Below, piece by piece: positions 47,602 to 57,297 of a stretch of DNA of 64,000 bases (its first letter is position 1; every line of letters begins with the position of its first letter). The stretch comes from Burkholderia sp. lig30 (lineage in GTDB: Bacteria; Pseudomonadota; Gammaproteobacteria; Burkholderiales; Burkholderiaceae). A program made the position numbers and the translations under genes. The stretch covers positions 1 through 64,000 of the forward strand of contig NZ_JGVW01000093.1 in assembly GCF_000687455.2 (NCBI RefSeq), written 5' to 3'. Under the pieces are notes generated by a model. The model searched no databases. It saw only the letters and a program-made list of their open reading frames with translations, and was not told where the DNA came from.

Positions 47602-47682
47602 TGCTATACAATTGACCGAGCCGGAAACGGTCGACGCGCGCGCCGCCACACCGGCGCCCGACACCACTGCCGTCACCGAATC

Positions 47683-48960
47683 ATGAACACTCCGGTTCCC
47701 CCCGCCTCCGCGACGCCGGCCACGGCCGCCCATCCGGCGCCGGCCGTCGAGAACTTCCGCGATCCGTCGTTCCTGCTGTCGCACGTCGAGGCCACGCTGC
47801 GCTTCTACGCGCCGAACGCGCTCGATCCGACGGGCGGCTTCTACCATTACTTCCGCGACGACGGCACGGTGTACAACCGCACGACGCGGCATCTGGTGAG
47901 CAGCTGCCGGTTCGTCTTCAACCATGCGATGGCGTACCGGCATTTCGGCGATCCGCGCCACCAGGACTACACGCGCCACGGGCTGCGCTTCCTGCGCGAC
48001 GCGCACTGGGACGACGCGCTGCACGGCTACGACTGGGAAATCGACTGGCGCGACGGCGCGAAGCACGCGACGCTCGACGGCACGCGGCACTGCTACGGCC
48101 TCGCGTTCGTGCTGCTCGCGGCCGCGCACGCGACGATGGCGGGCGTCGACGAGGCCAGGCCGCTCGTCGCCGCGACCTTCGAGCTGGCCGAGCACCGCTT
48201 CTGGGACCCTGCCGCCGGCCTCTACGCGGACGACGCGACGCCGAACTGGATCGTGTCGAGCTACCGCGGCCAGAACGCGAACATGCACATGACCGAGGCG
48301 CTCCTCGCCGCGTACGAGGCGACGGGCCACCTCACCTATCTCGACCGCGCCGAGAAGATCGCGACCCACATCGCGCAGCGGCAGGCGGCGCTGACGAACG
48401 GGCTCGTGTGGGAGCACTATCACGCGGACTGGTCGGTCGACTGGGCATACAACCGCGACGACAGCACGAACATGTTCCGGCCGTGGGGCTTCCAGCCGGG
48501 CCATCAGGCCGAATGGGCGAAGCTGCTGCTGCTGCTCGAGCGGCACCGGCCGCTCGGCTGGCTGGCGCCGCGCGCGGCCGAGCTGTTCGACGCGGCGCTC
48601 GCGCACGCGTGGGACGCCGACCACGGCGGCCTCTGCTACGGTTTCGGCCCCGACTACACGGTCTGCGATCACGACAAGCATTTCTGGGTACAGGCGGAAA
48701 CCTTCGCGGCCGCCGCGATGCTCGGCGCGCGCACCGGCAGCGAGCGCTTCTGGGACTGGTACGACGAAATCTGGCGCTACAGCTGGAAGCATTTCGTCGA
48801 TCACCGTTACGGCGCGTGGTACCGGATCCTCACCTGCGACAACCGCAAGTACAGCAACGAGAAAAGCCCCGCCGGCAAGACCGACTATCACACGATGGGC
48901 GCGTGCTACGACGTGCTCGCGACGCTGGCGCGCGCGGCCGCGGACGGAGGCGCGCAATGA
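47683..48960 (+). CDS. AGE-family sugar epimerase/isomerase
   Basis: A 425-residue (alpha/alpha)6-barrel protein of the N-acylglucosamine 2-epimerase family, which includes mannose isomerase, glucose-mannose epimerase and cellobiose epimerase. Conserved blocks include TRHLVSSCRFVFNHAMAYRH, DGTRHCYGLAFVLLAAAHA, NANMHMTEALLAAYEATG, GFQPGHQAEWAKLL and KHFWVQAETFAAAAM, with the paired catalytic His residues expected in the latter two. It overlaps the sugar-kinase gene by 4 nt. Together they suggest mannose to fructose to fructose phosphate, but the substrate is inferred. Confidence 0.87.
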   Translation: MNTPVPPASATPATAAHPAPAVENFRDPSFLLSHVEATLRFYAPNALDPTGGFYHYFRDDGTVYNRTTRHLVSSCRFVFNHAMAYRHFGDPRHQDYTRHGLRFLRDAHWDDALHGYDWEIDWRDGAKHATLDGTRHCYGLAFVLLAAAHATMAGVDEARPLVAATFELAEHRFWDPAAGLYADDATPNWIVSSYRGQNANMHMTEALLAAYEATGHLTYLDRAEKIATHIAQRQAALTNGLVWEHYHADWSVDWAYNRDDSTNMFRPWGFQPGHQAEWAKLLLLLERHRPLGWLAPRAAELFDAALAHAWDADHGGLCYGFGPDYTVCDHDKHFWVQAETFAAAAMLGARTGSERFWDWYDEIWRYSWKHFVDHRYGAWYRILTCDNRKYSNEKSPAGKTDYHTMGACYDVLATLARAAADGGAQ

Positions 48961-49895
48961 ACGCCGCGTTCCCGTGGTTCGTGTCCGCCGGCGACATCCT
49001 GACCGACATGGTCCGCACCGCCGGCACGCAGTGGACCTCGGTGCCGGGCGGCGCGGGCTGGAACGTCGCGCGCGCGGTCGCGAGGCTCGGCGTCGCGAGC
49101 GCGCACGCGGGCGCGATCGGCGAGGACTGCTTCTCGGACGCGCTGTGGCAGGCGAGCGACGCGGCGGGGCTCGACCTGCGGTTCCTGCAGCGCGTCGCGC
49201 GGCCGCCGCTGCTCGCGATCGTCCACGAAACCCACCCGCCCGCATATTTCTTCATCGGCGAGCACAGCGCCGATCTCGCGTTCGATCCGGCCCGGCTGCC
49301 GGCCGACTGGATCGGGCACGTGCGCTGGGCGCACTTCGGCTGCATCAGCCTCGTGCGCGAGCCGCTCGCCGGCACGCTGGTCGGCCTCGCCGCCGCGCTG
49401 CGCGCGCACGGCGTGAAGATCAGCTTCGACCCGAACTGCCGCAACCTGATGACGGCCGCGTACCGGCCGACGCTGGAGAAGATGGCGGGCCTCGCCGATC
49501 TCGTCAAGGTATCCGACGAGGACCTGCGGCACCTGTTCGACGGCAGCGAGGCGGACGCGATCGCGACGCTGCGCGGCTTCAATCCGCGCGCGGCGCTGCT
49601 CGTCACGCGCGGCGCGCAGGCGGCGACGCTGTACGCCGACGGCGAGATCCACGACGCGCTTCCGCCGCGCGTGGACGTCGCCGATACGGTCGGCGCGGGC
49701 GACGCATCGATCGGCGGGCTGCTGTTCAGCCTGATGTCGTCGCCGCAGCGCGGCTGGCGCGTGCATCTGGCGTTCGCGCTCGCGGCGGGCGCCGCCGCGT
49801 GCCGCCGCACCGGCGCGCACGCGCCGGCGCTCGACGAGGTGCTCGCGCTGCTGCCGGCCGACGCACGAACCGCTGTACATGCTGCGGCGCAGTGA
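48957..49895 (+). CDS. PfkB-family carbohydrate kinase (fructokinase-like)
   Basis: A 312-residue ribokinase-fold enzyme. PGGAGWNVARAVARLG is the substrate-binding signature, and DTVGAGDASIGG is the second PfkB signature with catalytic base Asp249. DLVKVSDEDLRHLF lies in the linker before the ATP site. Overlap with the epimerase gene (ATGA) implies coupled translation and a shared pathway. The substrate is probably a hexose such as fructose. Confidence 0.88.
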   Translation: MNAAFPWFVSAGDILTDMVRTAGTQWTSVPGGAGWNVARAVARLGVASAHAGAIGEDCFSDALWQASDAAGLDLRFLQRVARPPLLAIVHETHPPAYFFIGEHSADLAFDPARLPADWIGHVRWAHFGCISLVREPLAGTLVGLAAALRAHGVKISFDPNCRNLMTAAYRPTLEKMAGLADLVKVSDEDLRHLFDGSEADAIATLRGFNPRAALLVTRGAQAATLYADGEIHDALPPRVDVADTVGAGDASIGGLLFSLMSSPQRGWRVHLAFALAAGAAACRRTGAHAPALDEVLALLPADARTAVHAAAQ

Positions 49896-49928
49896 TACGA
49901 TGGGGTGTCCTATTGCGGGAGAAGCATC

Positions 49929-50150
49929 GTGGACACGAACATCTTCACCAAAGGCATCTACACGGCCAAGGCGCACACCCGTCAAACCGCGAACGGGCAG
50001 TTCGAGGGCTACGTGATCCTGACGCGCGACGAAGGGGAAGCCCCCGACAACACCGTGTACGACGTCGGCTCGACCAGCCCGAACGAAGAGGAAGCGTTCA
50101 ACGAGGCGAAAGCGCTCGCGCACCGCATCCTCGGCGAAATCGAGCTGTAA
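49929..50150 (+). CDS. Conserved hypothetical small protein
   Basis: A 73-residue protein, (M)DTNIFTKGIYTAKAHTRQTA onward, with an acidic second half (RDEGEAPDNTVYDVGSTSP, then NEEEAFNEAKALAHRIL). I know no function. The GTG at 49929 was chosen because GGGAGAAG sits just upstream; an in-frame GTG at 49905 has no ribosome-binding site. It lies 33 bases after the kinase gene and may share its transcript. Confidence 0.7.
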   Translation: MDTNIFTKGIYTAKAHTRQTANGQFEGYVILTRDEGEAPDNTVYDVGSTSPNEEEAFNEAKALAHRILGEIEL

Positions 50151-50250
50151 CCGCGCGCCGCCGCGCTTTTCCCCGCTTTCCCCGCCCCGCTGCCCCACGG
50201 CTTCGTTCCGCGCGCTTCGCGCGCGCGGTGCGCCGTGGCGCGGCGCCGCG

Positions 50251-50445
50251 TCAGGCGAGCCGCGCGAGCATCGACACCAGCAGCGTGATCACGAGCGTCG
50301 ACATGAACGGAAACGGGTAGCGCCGCGCGCCGAGCCTGAGCGTCACGTCGCCCGGCAGCCGGCCAACGCCGAGCTTGCCGAGCCACGGCCAGCAGCGCGT
50401 CAGGATCATCGCCGCGACGAACGACGCCATCAGCCAGCGCAGCAT
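50251..50445 (-). CDS. DUF2905 small membrane protein
   Basis: A 64-residue protein with two hydrophobic segments (about 3-19 and 48-62) flanking the conserved block LGKLGVGRLPGDVTLRLG and a basic RRYPFPF loop, the DUF2905 pattern. Function unknown. It begins 14 bases after the stop of the methyltransferase gene on the same strand and is likely co-transcribed with it. Confidence 0.85.
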   Translation of the reverse strand: MLRWLMASFVAAMILTRCWPWLGKLGVGRLPGDVTLRLGARRYPFPFMSTLVITLLVSMLARLA

Positions 50446-50459
50446 CGGCGGCGCGCCCG

Positions 50460-51650
50460 TCAGAGGGTATGCGAGCGGTCGCCGCGCGCGAACGCGTCGA
50501 GCGTGCCGTCGATGCCCCGCGAGAACGCGATCACCTTGAACAGCTCGCCCATCTCCGCCTCCGAGATCAGCTTCTGCACCGCGTTCGCGGCGGGCAGGAA
50601 CTGCGTGACGTCGGACGGATCGATCGCGGCGAGCGCGTCGGTGATGCCCGCGTTCAGCAGGAAGCGCGCCTGCGACGTGTAGCCGAGCAGGTCCGCGCCG
50701 GTCTCGACGCCCGCCTCGTAGATGCCGGTGAACTCGACGTGCGCGGTGATGTCCTGCAGGCCCGGATAAAGGAACGGATCGTCATGCGCGCGATGGCGGT
50801 AGTGGCACATCAGCGTGCCGCGCTCGCGCTGCGGGTGGTAATACTCGTGCTCGGGGAACCCGTAGTCGATCAGGAATACCGCGCCGCGCGCGAGCATCGC
50901 GCAGACGGTGCGGGTGAAGGCGAGCGCCGCCTCGTGCGTCTCGGTCACGTAGCCGTCGCCGGCGTCGATCTCCGTCAGCAGGGCCGGCGTATCGCCCGGC
51001 GCGGCCGGCCGGTCGGCGAACACGAACGCCTGCTGCGCGTCGAGCGCGACGCCGCGCTCGCGCCACGCGCCGTCCGCCTTCGCGAACAGCCGCACCGGCA
51101 TCGCGTCGAGCACCTCGTTGCCGACCACCACGCCCTCGAACCGCTCGGGCAGCGCGTCGAGCCAGCGCACGCGGGCCGCGAGGCCGGGCGCTGCCGCCTC
51201 GATCGTCGCGCGCTGCCGCTCGCGCAATTCGCCGGACAGGTCGACGATCGCATACTCGTCGAGCTCGACCTGCAGCGCGTCGAGCGCCTCGAGCAGCCCC
51301 GCCGCGAGCTTGCCCGTGCCCGCGCCGAACTCCATCACGCGGCGCGTGCCGCTCGCCGCGAGCGCCTCGGCCACCGGCCGCGCGAGCGTGTGCGCGAACA
51401 GCGGCGACAGCTCGGGCGCGGTGACGAAATCGCTGCCGTCCTCGGCGCGGCGGCCGAACTTGCGCGCGCCGCCGCTGTAATAGCCGAGGCCCGGCGCGTA
51501 CAGCGACTGTTCCATGAAACGGGAAAACGGCAGCCAGCCGCCAGCCGCCGCGATCTCGTCACGCAGGCGCGCCGCGAGGGTTTCGGACTGCGCGAGCGCG
51601 TCGGGGCCGGGAGCAGGTAAACTAGCGGGTTCGTGAGATTTCGGGTTCAT
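50460..51650 (-). CDS. SAM-dependent methyltransferase of the MidA/NDUFAF7 family
   Basis: A 396-residue protein. WLPFSRFMEQSLYAPGLGYYSGG is the family N-terminal block, and SDFVTAPELSPLFAHTLARP and VMEFGAGTGKLAAGLLEAL (SAM-binding motif I) follow, with VVVGNEVLDAMPVRLF and LIDYGFPEHEYYHPQR downstream. Mitochondrial relatives methylate a complex I subunit; the bacterial role is unproven. The start at 51650 is only 13 bases from the start of the divergent SDR-like gene, and neither has a clear ribosome-binding site. Confidence 0.87.
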   Translation of the reverse strand: MNPKSHEPASLPAPGPDALAQSETLAARLRDEIAAAGGWLPFSRFMEQSLYAPGLGYYSGGARKFGRRAEDGSDFVTAPELSPLFAHTLARPVAEALAASGTRRVMEFGAGTGKLAAGLLEALDALQVELDEYAIVDLSGELRERQRATIEAAAPGLAARVRWLDALPERFEGVVVGNEVLDAMPVRLFAKADGAWRERGVALDAQQAFVFADRPAAPGDTPALLTEIDAGDGYVTETHEAALAFTRTVCAMLARGAVFLIDYGFPEHEYYHPQRERGTLMCHYRHRAHDDPFLYPGLQDITAHVEFTGIYEAGVETGADLLGYTSQARFLLNAGITDALAAIDPSDVTQFLPAANAVQKLISEAEMGELFKVIAFSRGIDGTLDAFARGDRSHTL

Positions 51651-51663
51651 CCCGGCATTGTAA

Positions 51664-52413
51664 ATGACCGCATCCGCCGATACGTCGAGCAGCCGCGCCG
51701 CACGCGTGGTGCTGATCGCGGGCGCACTGGGCTGCGCCGGCGACGCCGCGTCCCTCGGGCGCGCGCTCGCCACCGGCTTCGCCCGGCGCGGCTGGGACGT
51801 CGCGCTGCAGTGCGGCCCCGGCGCGCCGCGCGAGGCCGCCGACGCGCTCGTGGCCGAGGTCGACGCGCACGGGCGCCGCGCGGTCCTGCTCGATGCCGAT
51901 CTGACCCTCGAAGTACAGGCGGCCGGGCTCGTCGCCGCATGCGGCGCGGCGCTCGGCCGCCCGGCGTGCGTCGTGTTCCAGAGCGCGCCGGCAGGCAGCG
52001 ACGACGCGCGCACCGTGTGCCACGCGACGCTCGCCGGCGCGCTCGCGCGCAACGTCGCCGCGCCGCTCGCGATCGCGCGCGCGCTCGCCGATGCGACGCC
52101 CGACGCCGCATGCGCGGACGAGACGCTGCGCGCGTGCCTGATTCACATGCTGGACCAGGCGCTGTTTCATCCGGCGCCCGAGCAGCTGTCGCATGCGCTG
52201 ATGCAGGCGGCGCTGAACCGCGCGACCTCGGCGCTCGCGCTCGCGCTCGCACCGAAGGTGCGCGTCGCGGGCCTGGTGCGCGGACGCGCGCCGCACGCCG
52301 ACGATCTCGCGGCGGCGGCCTGTTACCTGGCGGATGCGCCCGGCATCACCGGCGCGACGCTGACCGTCGACGGCGGCGAGCATCTGGCGCGGCCGTCCGC
52401 CGGCCCGAATTAA
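51664..52413 (+). CDS. SDR-fold protein lacking catalytic YxxxK, beside folB
   Basis: A 249-residue protein that keeps the SDR scaffold (LIAGALGCAGDAASLGRALATG, and a C-terminal GATLTVDGGEHL) and best resembles FolM-type pteridine reductases. At the active-site helix it reads LSHALMQAALNRATSALA: His177 replaces Tyr and Gln181 replaces Lys of the YxxxK motif. The glycine-rich loop is also altered. It therefore looks non-catalytic, or able to work only by another mechanism. Position next to folB suggests a link to folate or pterin metabolism. It diverges from the methyltransferase gene by 13 bases. Confidence 0.75.
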   Translation: MTASADTSSSRAARVVLIAGALGCAGDAASLGRALATGFARRGWDVALQCGPGAPREAADALVAEVDAHGRRAVLLDADLTLEVQAAGLVAACGAALGRPACVVFQSAPAGSDDARTVCHATLAGALARNVAAPLAIARALADATPDAACADETLRACLIHMLDQALFHPAPEQLSHALMQAALNRATSALALALAPKVRVAGLVRGRAPHADDLAAAACYLADAPGITGATLTVDGGEHLARPSAGPN

Positions 52414-52489
52414 CCGCGCGGGCGCGCGCGTTTACCGCCGCCGCCCGCGCCGCTTTGCGTGCGAGCACGCCAATTTGACTGGAACGACC

Positions 52490-52894
52490 ATGTTTTCCGC
52501 CCTCCTGCACCCCCGCCTCGCGGACTGCCGCAGGCTCTACCTGCGCGACTACGAGGTGCACATCAACATCGGGGCCTTCGAACACGAGAAGCGTGGCGAG
52601 CAGCGCGTCGTCATCAACGTCGACCTGTTCGTGCCGCTCGCGCAAAGCACCCCCGTCGACGACCGGCTGCACGAGGTCGTCGACTACGATCTGATGAAGC
52701 AGAGCGTCGCGCTATGCGTGGCGCGCGGCCACATCCACCTGCAGGAAACGCTGTGCGACGCGATCGCCGCGCACCTGCTGGCGCACGACAGCGTGCGCGC
52801 GGTGCGCGTTTCCACCGAAAAACCGGACGCCTATCCGGACTGCGACGCCGTCGGCGTCGAGGTCTTTCGCATCAAGGACGAGGAGCGAGCATGA
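52490..52894 (+). CDS. folB: Dihydroneopterin aldolase
   Basis: A 134-residue folate-pathway enzyme that converts dihydroneopterin to hydroxymethyl-dihydropterin and glycolaldehyde. The family pattern is visible: [19 protein letters not shown] with the substrate Glu, the central [21 protein letters not shown], and [20 protein letters not shown] with the catalytic Lys. The start at 52490 ([13 protein letters not shown]) has GGAA before it. It overlaps ttcA by 4 nt. Confidence 0.92.
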   Translation: MFSALLHPRLADCRRLYLRDYEVHINIGAFEHEKRGEQRVVINVDLFVPLAQSTPVDDRLHEVVDYDLMKQSVALCVARGHIHLQETLCDAIAAHLLAHDSVRAVRVSTEKPDAYPDCDAVGVEVFRIKDEERA

Positions 52895-53886
52895 ATGCGC
52901 CCCATACCCCCAATCTCAATGACGCCGCGGCCGATGCCGCCGCGCCCGGCGCAGGCGAAGCCGACACCGGCCGCCCCGCGCTGACGCGCCGCGAGCAGAA
53001 GGAAGCCTACGAGAACAACAAGCTGTACAAGCGCATCGTGCGCCAGGTCGGCCAGGCGATCGGCGACTACAACATGATCGAGCACGGCGACAAGGTGATG
53101 GTCTGCCTGTCCGGCGGCAAGGACAGCTATGCGCTGCTCGAGATCCTGATGCGGCTGCGCGAGCGCGCGCCGATCGACTTCGACATCGTCGCCGTGAACC
53201 TCGACCAGAAGCAGCCGGGCTTCCCCGAGCACGTGCTGCCCGAGTACCTGACGAAAATCGGCGTGCCGTTCCACATCGAGAACCAGGACACCTACAGCAT
53301 CGTCAAGCGCCTCGTGCCCGAGGGCAAGACCACCTGCTCGCTGTGCTCGCGGCTGCGCCGCGGCATCCTGTACCGCGTCGCGGGCGAGCTGGGCGCGACC
53401 AAGATCGCGCTCGGCCACCATCGCGACGACATCGTGCAGACGCTGCTGCTGAACATGTTCTACGGCGGCAAGCTGAAGGGCATGCCGCCGAAGCTGCAGT
53501 CGGACGACGGCAGGAACGTCGTGATCCGCCCGCTCGCGTACGTGAAGGAAACCGATCTGGAGAAGTACGCGGAGCTGCGCGAATTCCCGATCATCCCGTG
53601 CAACCTGTGCGGCAGCCAGCCGAACCTGAAGCGCGCGGAGATGAAGGCGCTGATCCGCGACTGGGACAAGCGCTTCCCGGGCCGCGTCGACAACATGTTC
53701 AACGCGCTCGCGAAGGTCGTGCCGTCGCACCTGATGGACACGACCCTGTTCCCGTTCGCCGGGCTGCGCGCGACCGGCCAGGCCGATCCAAACGGCGACA
53801 TCGCGTTCGACGAGGAGCCGTGCGCGACGGGCGACGGCGATGCCGGCGCCAAGCCCATCTCGATCGTCCAGTTCGACGATCTGTGA
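52891..53886 (+). CDS. ttcA: tRNA 2-thiocytidine biosynthesis protein TtcA
   Basis: A 331-residue iron-sulfur PP-loop enzyme that thiolates cytidine 32 of certain tRNAs. [15 protein letters not shown] is the ATP-pyrophosphatase loop. The CxxC pairs [10 protein letters not shown] and IPCNLCGSQ supply cluster ligands, and [22 protein letters not shown] is diagnostic. The N-terminal 35 residues are Ala-rich and probably disordered. ATGA overlap with folB; a strong hairpin follows. Confidence 0.95.
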   Translation: MNAPHTPNLNDAAADAAAPGAGEADTGRPALTRREQKEAYENNKLYKRIVRQVGQAIGDYNMIEHGDKVMVCLSGGKDSYALLEILMRLRERAPIDFDIVAVNLDQKQPGFPEHVLPEYLTKIGVPFHIENQDTYSIVKRLVPEGKTTCSLCSRLRRGILYRVAGELGATKIALGHHRDDIVQTLLLNMFYGGKLKGMPPKLQSDDGRNVVIRPLAYVKETDLEKYAELREFPIIPCNLCGSQPNLKRAEMKALIRDWDKRFPGRVDNMFNALAKVVPSHLMDTTLFPFAGLRATGQADPNGDIAFDEEPCATGDGDAGAKPISIVQFDDL

Positions 53887-53892
53887 CCCGCG

Positions 53893-53925
53893 CCGTGGGG
53901 CCGGCGCAACGCCGGCCCCACGGTT
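53893..53925 (+). terminator. 13-bp perfect hairpin after ttcA
   Basis: CCGTGGGGCCGGC and GCCGGCCCCACGG form a perfect 13-bp stem around GCAAC, starting seven bases after the ttcA stop. The following bases are TTCCTCC rather than a T-run, but stem strength and position fit a terminator of the folB-ttcA unit. Confidence 0.7.
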
Positions 53926-53967
53926 CCTCCGACCTCTCGGGCCGGCCTCCGGGGCGCAACAAGCGCG

Positions 53968-53976
53968 TGCTAGAAT
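53968..53976 (+). promoter_or_regulatory. Extended -10 promoter of glmU
   Basis: TGCTAGAAT is a TG-N-TAGAAT extended -10 element, 35 bases before the glmU start and beyond the ttcA hairpin. No strong -35 is seen. Confidence 0.55.
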
Positions 53977-54010
53977 GGCCAGCTTCGAACTCTTCTGACA
54001 CGCTGGCGCC

Positions 54011-55372
54011 ATGAATATCGTGATTTTGGCGGCAGGCACCGGCAAGCGCATGCGTTCCGCGCTGCCCAAGGTGCTTCATCCTCTGGCCGGCAGGCCGCTT
54101 CTCTCCCACGTCATCGCCACCGCACGCGCGCTGCAGCCGTCGCGGCTCGTGGTCGTCGTCGGCCACGGGGCCGAACGGGTCCAGGCGGACGTGGCCGCGC
54201 CCGACGTACAGTTCGCGGTGCAGGCCGAGCAGCTCGGCACCGGCCATGCCGTGCGCCAGGCGCTGCCGCTCCTCGATCCCGCGCAGCCGACGCTCGTGCT
54301 GTACGGCGACGTGCCGCTCACCCGCGTGAGCACGCTCGAGCGCCTCGCCGACGCCGCGCGCGAAGGCCGCTACGGCATCCTGACCGTGACACTCGACGAT
54401 CCGACCGGCTACGGGCGCATCGTGCGCGACCCGGCCGGCTTCGTCACGCGCATCGTCGAGCAGAAGGACGCGACGCCCGACGAGCTGAAGATCGCCGAGG
54501 TCAACACCGGCATCGTCGTCGCCCCCACCGCGCAGCTCGCGATGTGGCTCGGCGCGCTGACCAACGACAACGCGCAGGGCGAGTACTACCTGACCGACGT
54601 CGTCGAGCTCGCGATCGAGGCTGGCTTCGAGGTCGTCACCGCGCAGCCCGACGCCGACTGGGAAACCCTCGGCGTCAACAGCAAGGCGCAGCTCGCCGAG
54701 CTGGAGCGCATCCACCAGCGCAACGTCGCCGACGCACTGCTCGCCGACGGCGTGACGCTCGCCGATCCGGCCCGGCTCGACGTGCGCGGCACGCTCGCGT
54801 GCGGCCGCGACGTGACGATCGACGTCAATTGCGTGTTCGAGGGCAACGTGATGCTCGCCGACAACGTGTCGATCGGCCCGAACTGCGTGATCCGCAACGC
54901 GTCGATCGGCGCAGGCACGCGCATCGACGCGTTCACCCACATCGACGGCGCCGAGCTCGGCGCGCAGACGGTGATCGGCCCGTACGCGCGGCTGCGCCCC
55001 GGCGCGCAGCTCGCCGACGAGGCGCACGTCGGCAACTTCGTCGAAGTGAAGAACGCGGTGATCGGCCACGGCTCGAAGGCGAACCACCTCAGCTATATCG
55101 GCGACGCCGACATCGGCGCGCGCGTCAACATCGGCGCCGGCACGATCACCTGCAACTACGACGGCGCGAACAAGTTCCGCACCGTGATCGAGGACGACGT
55201 GTTCGTCGGCTCCGACACGCAGCTCGTCGCGCCGGTGCGCATCGGCCGCGGCGTGACGATCGCGGCGGGCACGACGATCTGGAAGGACGTGCCCGACGGT
55301 CTCCTCGCGCTGAACGAGAAGACCCAGACCGCGAAGAGCGGCTACGTGCGGCCGGTCAAGAAGAAAAGCTGA
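54011..55372 (+). CDS. glmU: Bifunctional GlcNAc-1-phosphate uridylyltransferase/GlcN-1-phosphate acetyltransferase
   Basis: Makes UDP-GlcNAc for peptidoglycan and LPS. The 453-residue protein has the nucleotidyltransferase domain ([20 protein letters not shown] at the start, YGDVPLT for the metal-binding Asp) to about residue 230, then the left-handed beta-helix acetyltransferase (hexapeptide repeats, [20 protein letters not shown] with the catalytic His). It precedes glmS, so two steps of UDP-GlcNAc synthesis lie in one unit. Confidence 0.97.
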   Translation: MNIVILAAGTGKRMRSALPKVLHPLAGRPLLSHVIATARALQPSRLVVVVGHGAERVQADVAAPDVQFAVQAEQLGTGHAVRQALPLLDPAQPTLVLYGDVPLTRVSTLERLADAAREGRYGILTVTLDDPTGYGRIVRDPAGFVTRIVEQKDATPDELKIAEVNTGIVVAPTAQLAMWLGALTNDNAQGEYYLTDVVELAIEAGFEVVTAQPDADWETLGVNSKAQLAELERIHQRNVADALLADGVTLADPARLDVRGTLACGRDVTIDVNCVFEGNVMLADNVSIGPNCVIRNASIGAGTRIDAFTHIDGAELGAQTVIGPYARLRPGAQLADEAHVGNFVEVKNAVIGHGSKANHLSYIGDADIGARVNIGAGTITCNYDGANKFRTVIEDDVFVGSDTQLVAPVRIGRGVTIAAGTTIWKDVPDGLLALNEKTQTAKSGYVRPVKKKS

Positions 55373-55380
55373 AGATTTCC

Positions 55381-55405
55381 GCGGGCGCCCGGCAACGGCG
55401 CCCGC
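55381..55405 (+). other. 9-bp hairpin between glmU and glmS
   Basis: GCGGGCGCC and GGCGCCCGC pair around a seven-base loop in the 55-bp gap, ending about 22 bases before the glmS ATG. There is no T-run. It could be an RNA-processing or stability element that sets the ratio of the two products. The gap is far too short for a glmS ribozyme. Confidence 0.6.
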
Positions 55406-55427
55406 CAAACCATTGAGGATTGACTCC

Positions 55428-57245
55428 ATGTGCGGCATTGTCGGCGCAGTTGCTCAACGTAATATCGTTCCGGTGCTGATCGAGGGGCTGCGCCGCCTTG
55501 AATACCGTGGCTACGATTCGTGCGGCGTCGCCGTGCTCGAAGCCGGCGCGCCGAAGCGCGCGCGCAGCGTCGAACGCGTTGCCGACCTCGACGCGCAGGT
55601 GCGCGAGTCGAACCTCGAAGGCGTCACCGGCATCGCGCACACGCGCTGGGCCACGCACGGCGCGCCCGTCACGCACAACGCGCACCCGATCTTCTCGTCG
55701 AACGCGCTCGCGCTCGTCCACAACGGCATCATCGAAAATTACGAGCCGCTGCGCGAAGCGCTGCGCGCGAAGGGCTACGAGTTCGTGTCGCAGACCGACA
55801 CCGAAGTGATCGCCCACCTCGTGCACAGCCTGTATCGCGGCGACCTGTTCGCCGCGGTGCGCGAGGCGGTGCAGCAGCTGCACGGCGCGTATGCGATCGC
55901 CGTGATCCACAAGGACCAGCCGCACACGGTCGTCGGCGCGCGCCAGGGCTCGCCGCTCGTCGTCGGCTACGGCAACGGCGAGAACTTCCTCGCGTCCGAT
56001 GCGCTCGCGCTCGCGGGCAGCACCGACCACTTCACGTTCCTCGAGGAAGGCGACGTCTGCGAGCTGTCGCTCGACGGCGTGACGATCGTCGACCGCCAGG
56101 GCCAGAAGGTCGAGCGCGAAAGGCGCGTCGTCAGCGCGTACGGCGGCGCGGTCGAGCTGGGCCCGTACCGTCACTTCATGCAGAAGGAAATTTTCGAGCA
56201 GCCGCGCGCGATCAGCGACACGATCCCGAACGCGGACGCGTTCGACGCGTCGCTGTTCGGCGAGCATGCCGCCGCGACCTTCGCGAAGATCGACAGCCTG
56301 CTGATCCTCGCGTGCGGCACCAGCTACTACTCGGGCGTCACCGCGAAATACTGGCTCGAATCGATCGCGAAGATCCCGACCCAGGTCGAGATCGCCAGCG
56401 AGTACCGCTACCGCGAATCGGTGCCGAACCCGCGCCAGCTGGTGGTCGTGATCTCGCAATCCGGCGAGACGGCCGACACGCTCGCGGCGCTCAAGCACGC
56501 GCAGGCGCTCGGCCACACGCACACGCTCGCGGTCTGCAACGTCGCGACGAGCGCGATGGTGCGCCTCACGGAGCTGTCGTTCCTGACGCACGCGGGCACC
56601 GAGATCGGCGTCGCGTCGACCAAGGCGTTCACGACGCAGCTCGTCGCGCTGTTCGTGCTGGCGGCGACGCTCGGCAAGCTGCGCGGGCACGTCGACGCCG
56701 CGCAGGAAGCCCATTACCTGAAGCAGCTGCGCCACCTGCCGGCCGCGCTCAACAGCGTGCTCGCGCTCGAGCCGCAGATCATCGCGTGGGCGGAGGAATT
56801 CGCGCGCAAGGAAAACGCGCTGTTCCTCGGCCGCGGGCTGCACTACCCGATCGCGCTCGAAGGCGCGCTGAAGCTGAAGGAAATCTCGTACATCCACGCC
56901 GAGGCGTATCCGGCGGGCGAGCTGAAGCACGGGCCGCTCGCGCTGGTGACGGAGGCGATGCCGGTCGTCACGATCGCGCCGAACGACGTGCTGCTCGAAA
57001 AGCTGAAGTCGAACATGCAGGAAGTGCGCGCGCGCGGCGGCCAGCTTTACGTGTTCGCGGACGCCGATACGCACATCGTCAACGACGAAGGCCTGCACGT
57101 GATCCGGATGCCCGAACACTACGGCCAGCTGTCGCCAATCCTGCACGTCGTGCCGCTGCAGCTGCTGGCGTACCACACCGCATGCGCACGCGGCACCGAC
57201 GTCGACAAGCCGCGCAACCTGGCGAAATCGGTAACGGTGGAATAA
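55428..57245 (+). CDS. glmS: Glutamine-fructose-6-phosphate aminotransferase
   Basis: Forms glucosamine-6-phosphate from fructose-6-phosphate and glutamine, the first step to UDP-GlcNAc. The 605-residue protein begins [10 protein letters not shown] with the catalytic N-terminal Cys. It has the class II glutaminase domain ([19 protein letters not shown]) and two SIS sugar-isomerase domains ([22 protein letters not shown]), and ends [15 protein letters not shown] with the conserved C-terminal Lys. The ATG at 55428 is fixed by the need for Cys at position 2. Confidence 0.98.
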   Translation: MCGIVGAVAQRNIVPVLIEGLRRLEYRGYDSCGVAVLEAGAPKRARSVERVADLDAQVRESNLEGVTGIAHTRWATHGAPVTHNAHPIFSSNALALVHNGIIENYEPLREALRAKGYEFVSQTDTEVIAHLVHSLYRGDLFAAVREAVQQLHGAYAIAVIHKDQPHTVVGARQGSPLVVGYGNGENFLASDALALAGSTDHFTFLEEGDVCELSLDGVTIVDRQGQKVERERRVVSAYGGAVELGPYRHFMQKEIFEQPRAISDTIPNADAFDASLFGEHAAATFAKIDSLLILACGTSYYSGVTAKYWLESIAKIPTQVEIASEYRYRESVPNPRQLVVVISQSGETADTLAALKHAQALGHTHTLAVCNVATSAMVRLTELSFLTHAGTEIGVASTKAFTTQLVALFVLAATLGKLRGHVDAAQEAHYLKQLRHLPAALNSVLALEPQIIAWAEEFARKENALFLGRGLHYPIALEGALKLKEISYIHAEAYPAGELKHGPLALVTEAMPVVTIAPNDVLLEKLKSNMQEVRARGGQLYVFADADTHIVNDEGLHVIRMPEHYGQLSPILHVVPLQLLAYHTACARGTDVDKPRNLAKSVTVE

Positions 57246-57297
57246 GCGGCGCGGCGGCCGGTCGGGCGCTGCCGTCGACTTGGACGGAGAACAGATA

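Noticed and set aside
55373-55427. glmS ribozyme
   Set aside because: The gap is only 55 bases, holding a simple hairpin, and this ribozyme is known from Gram-positive bacteria.
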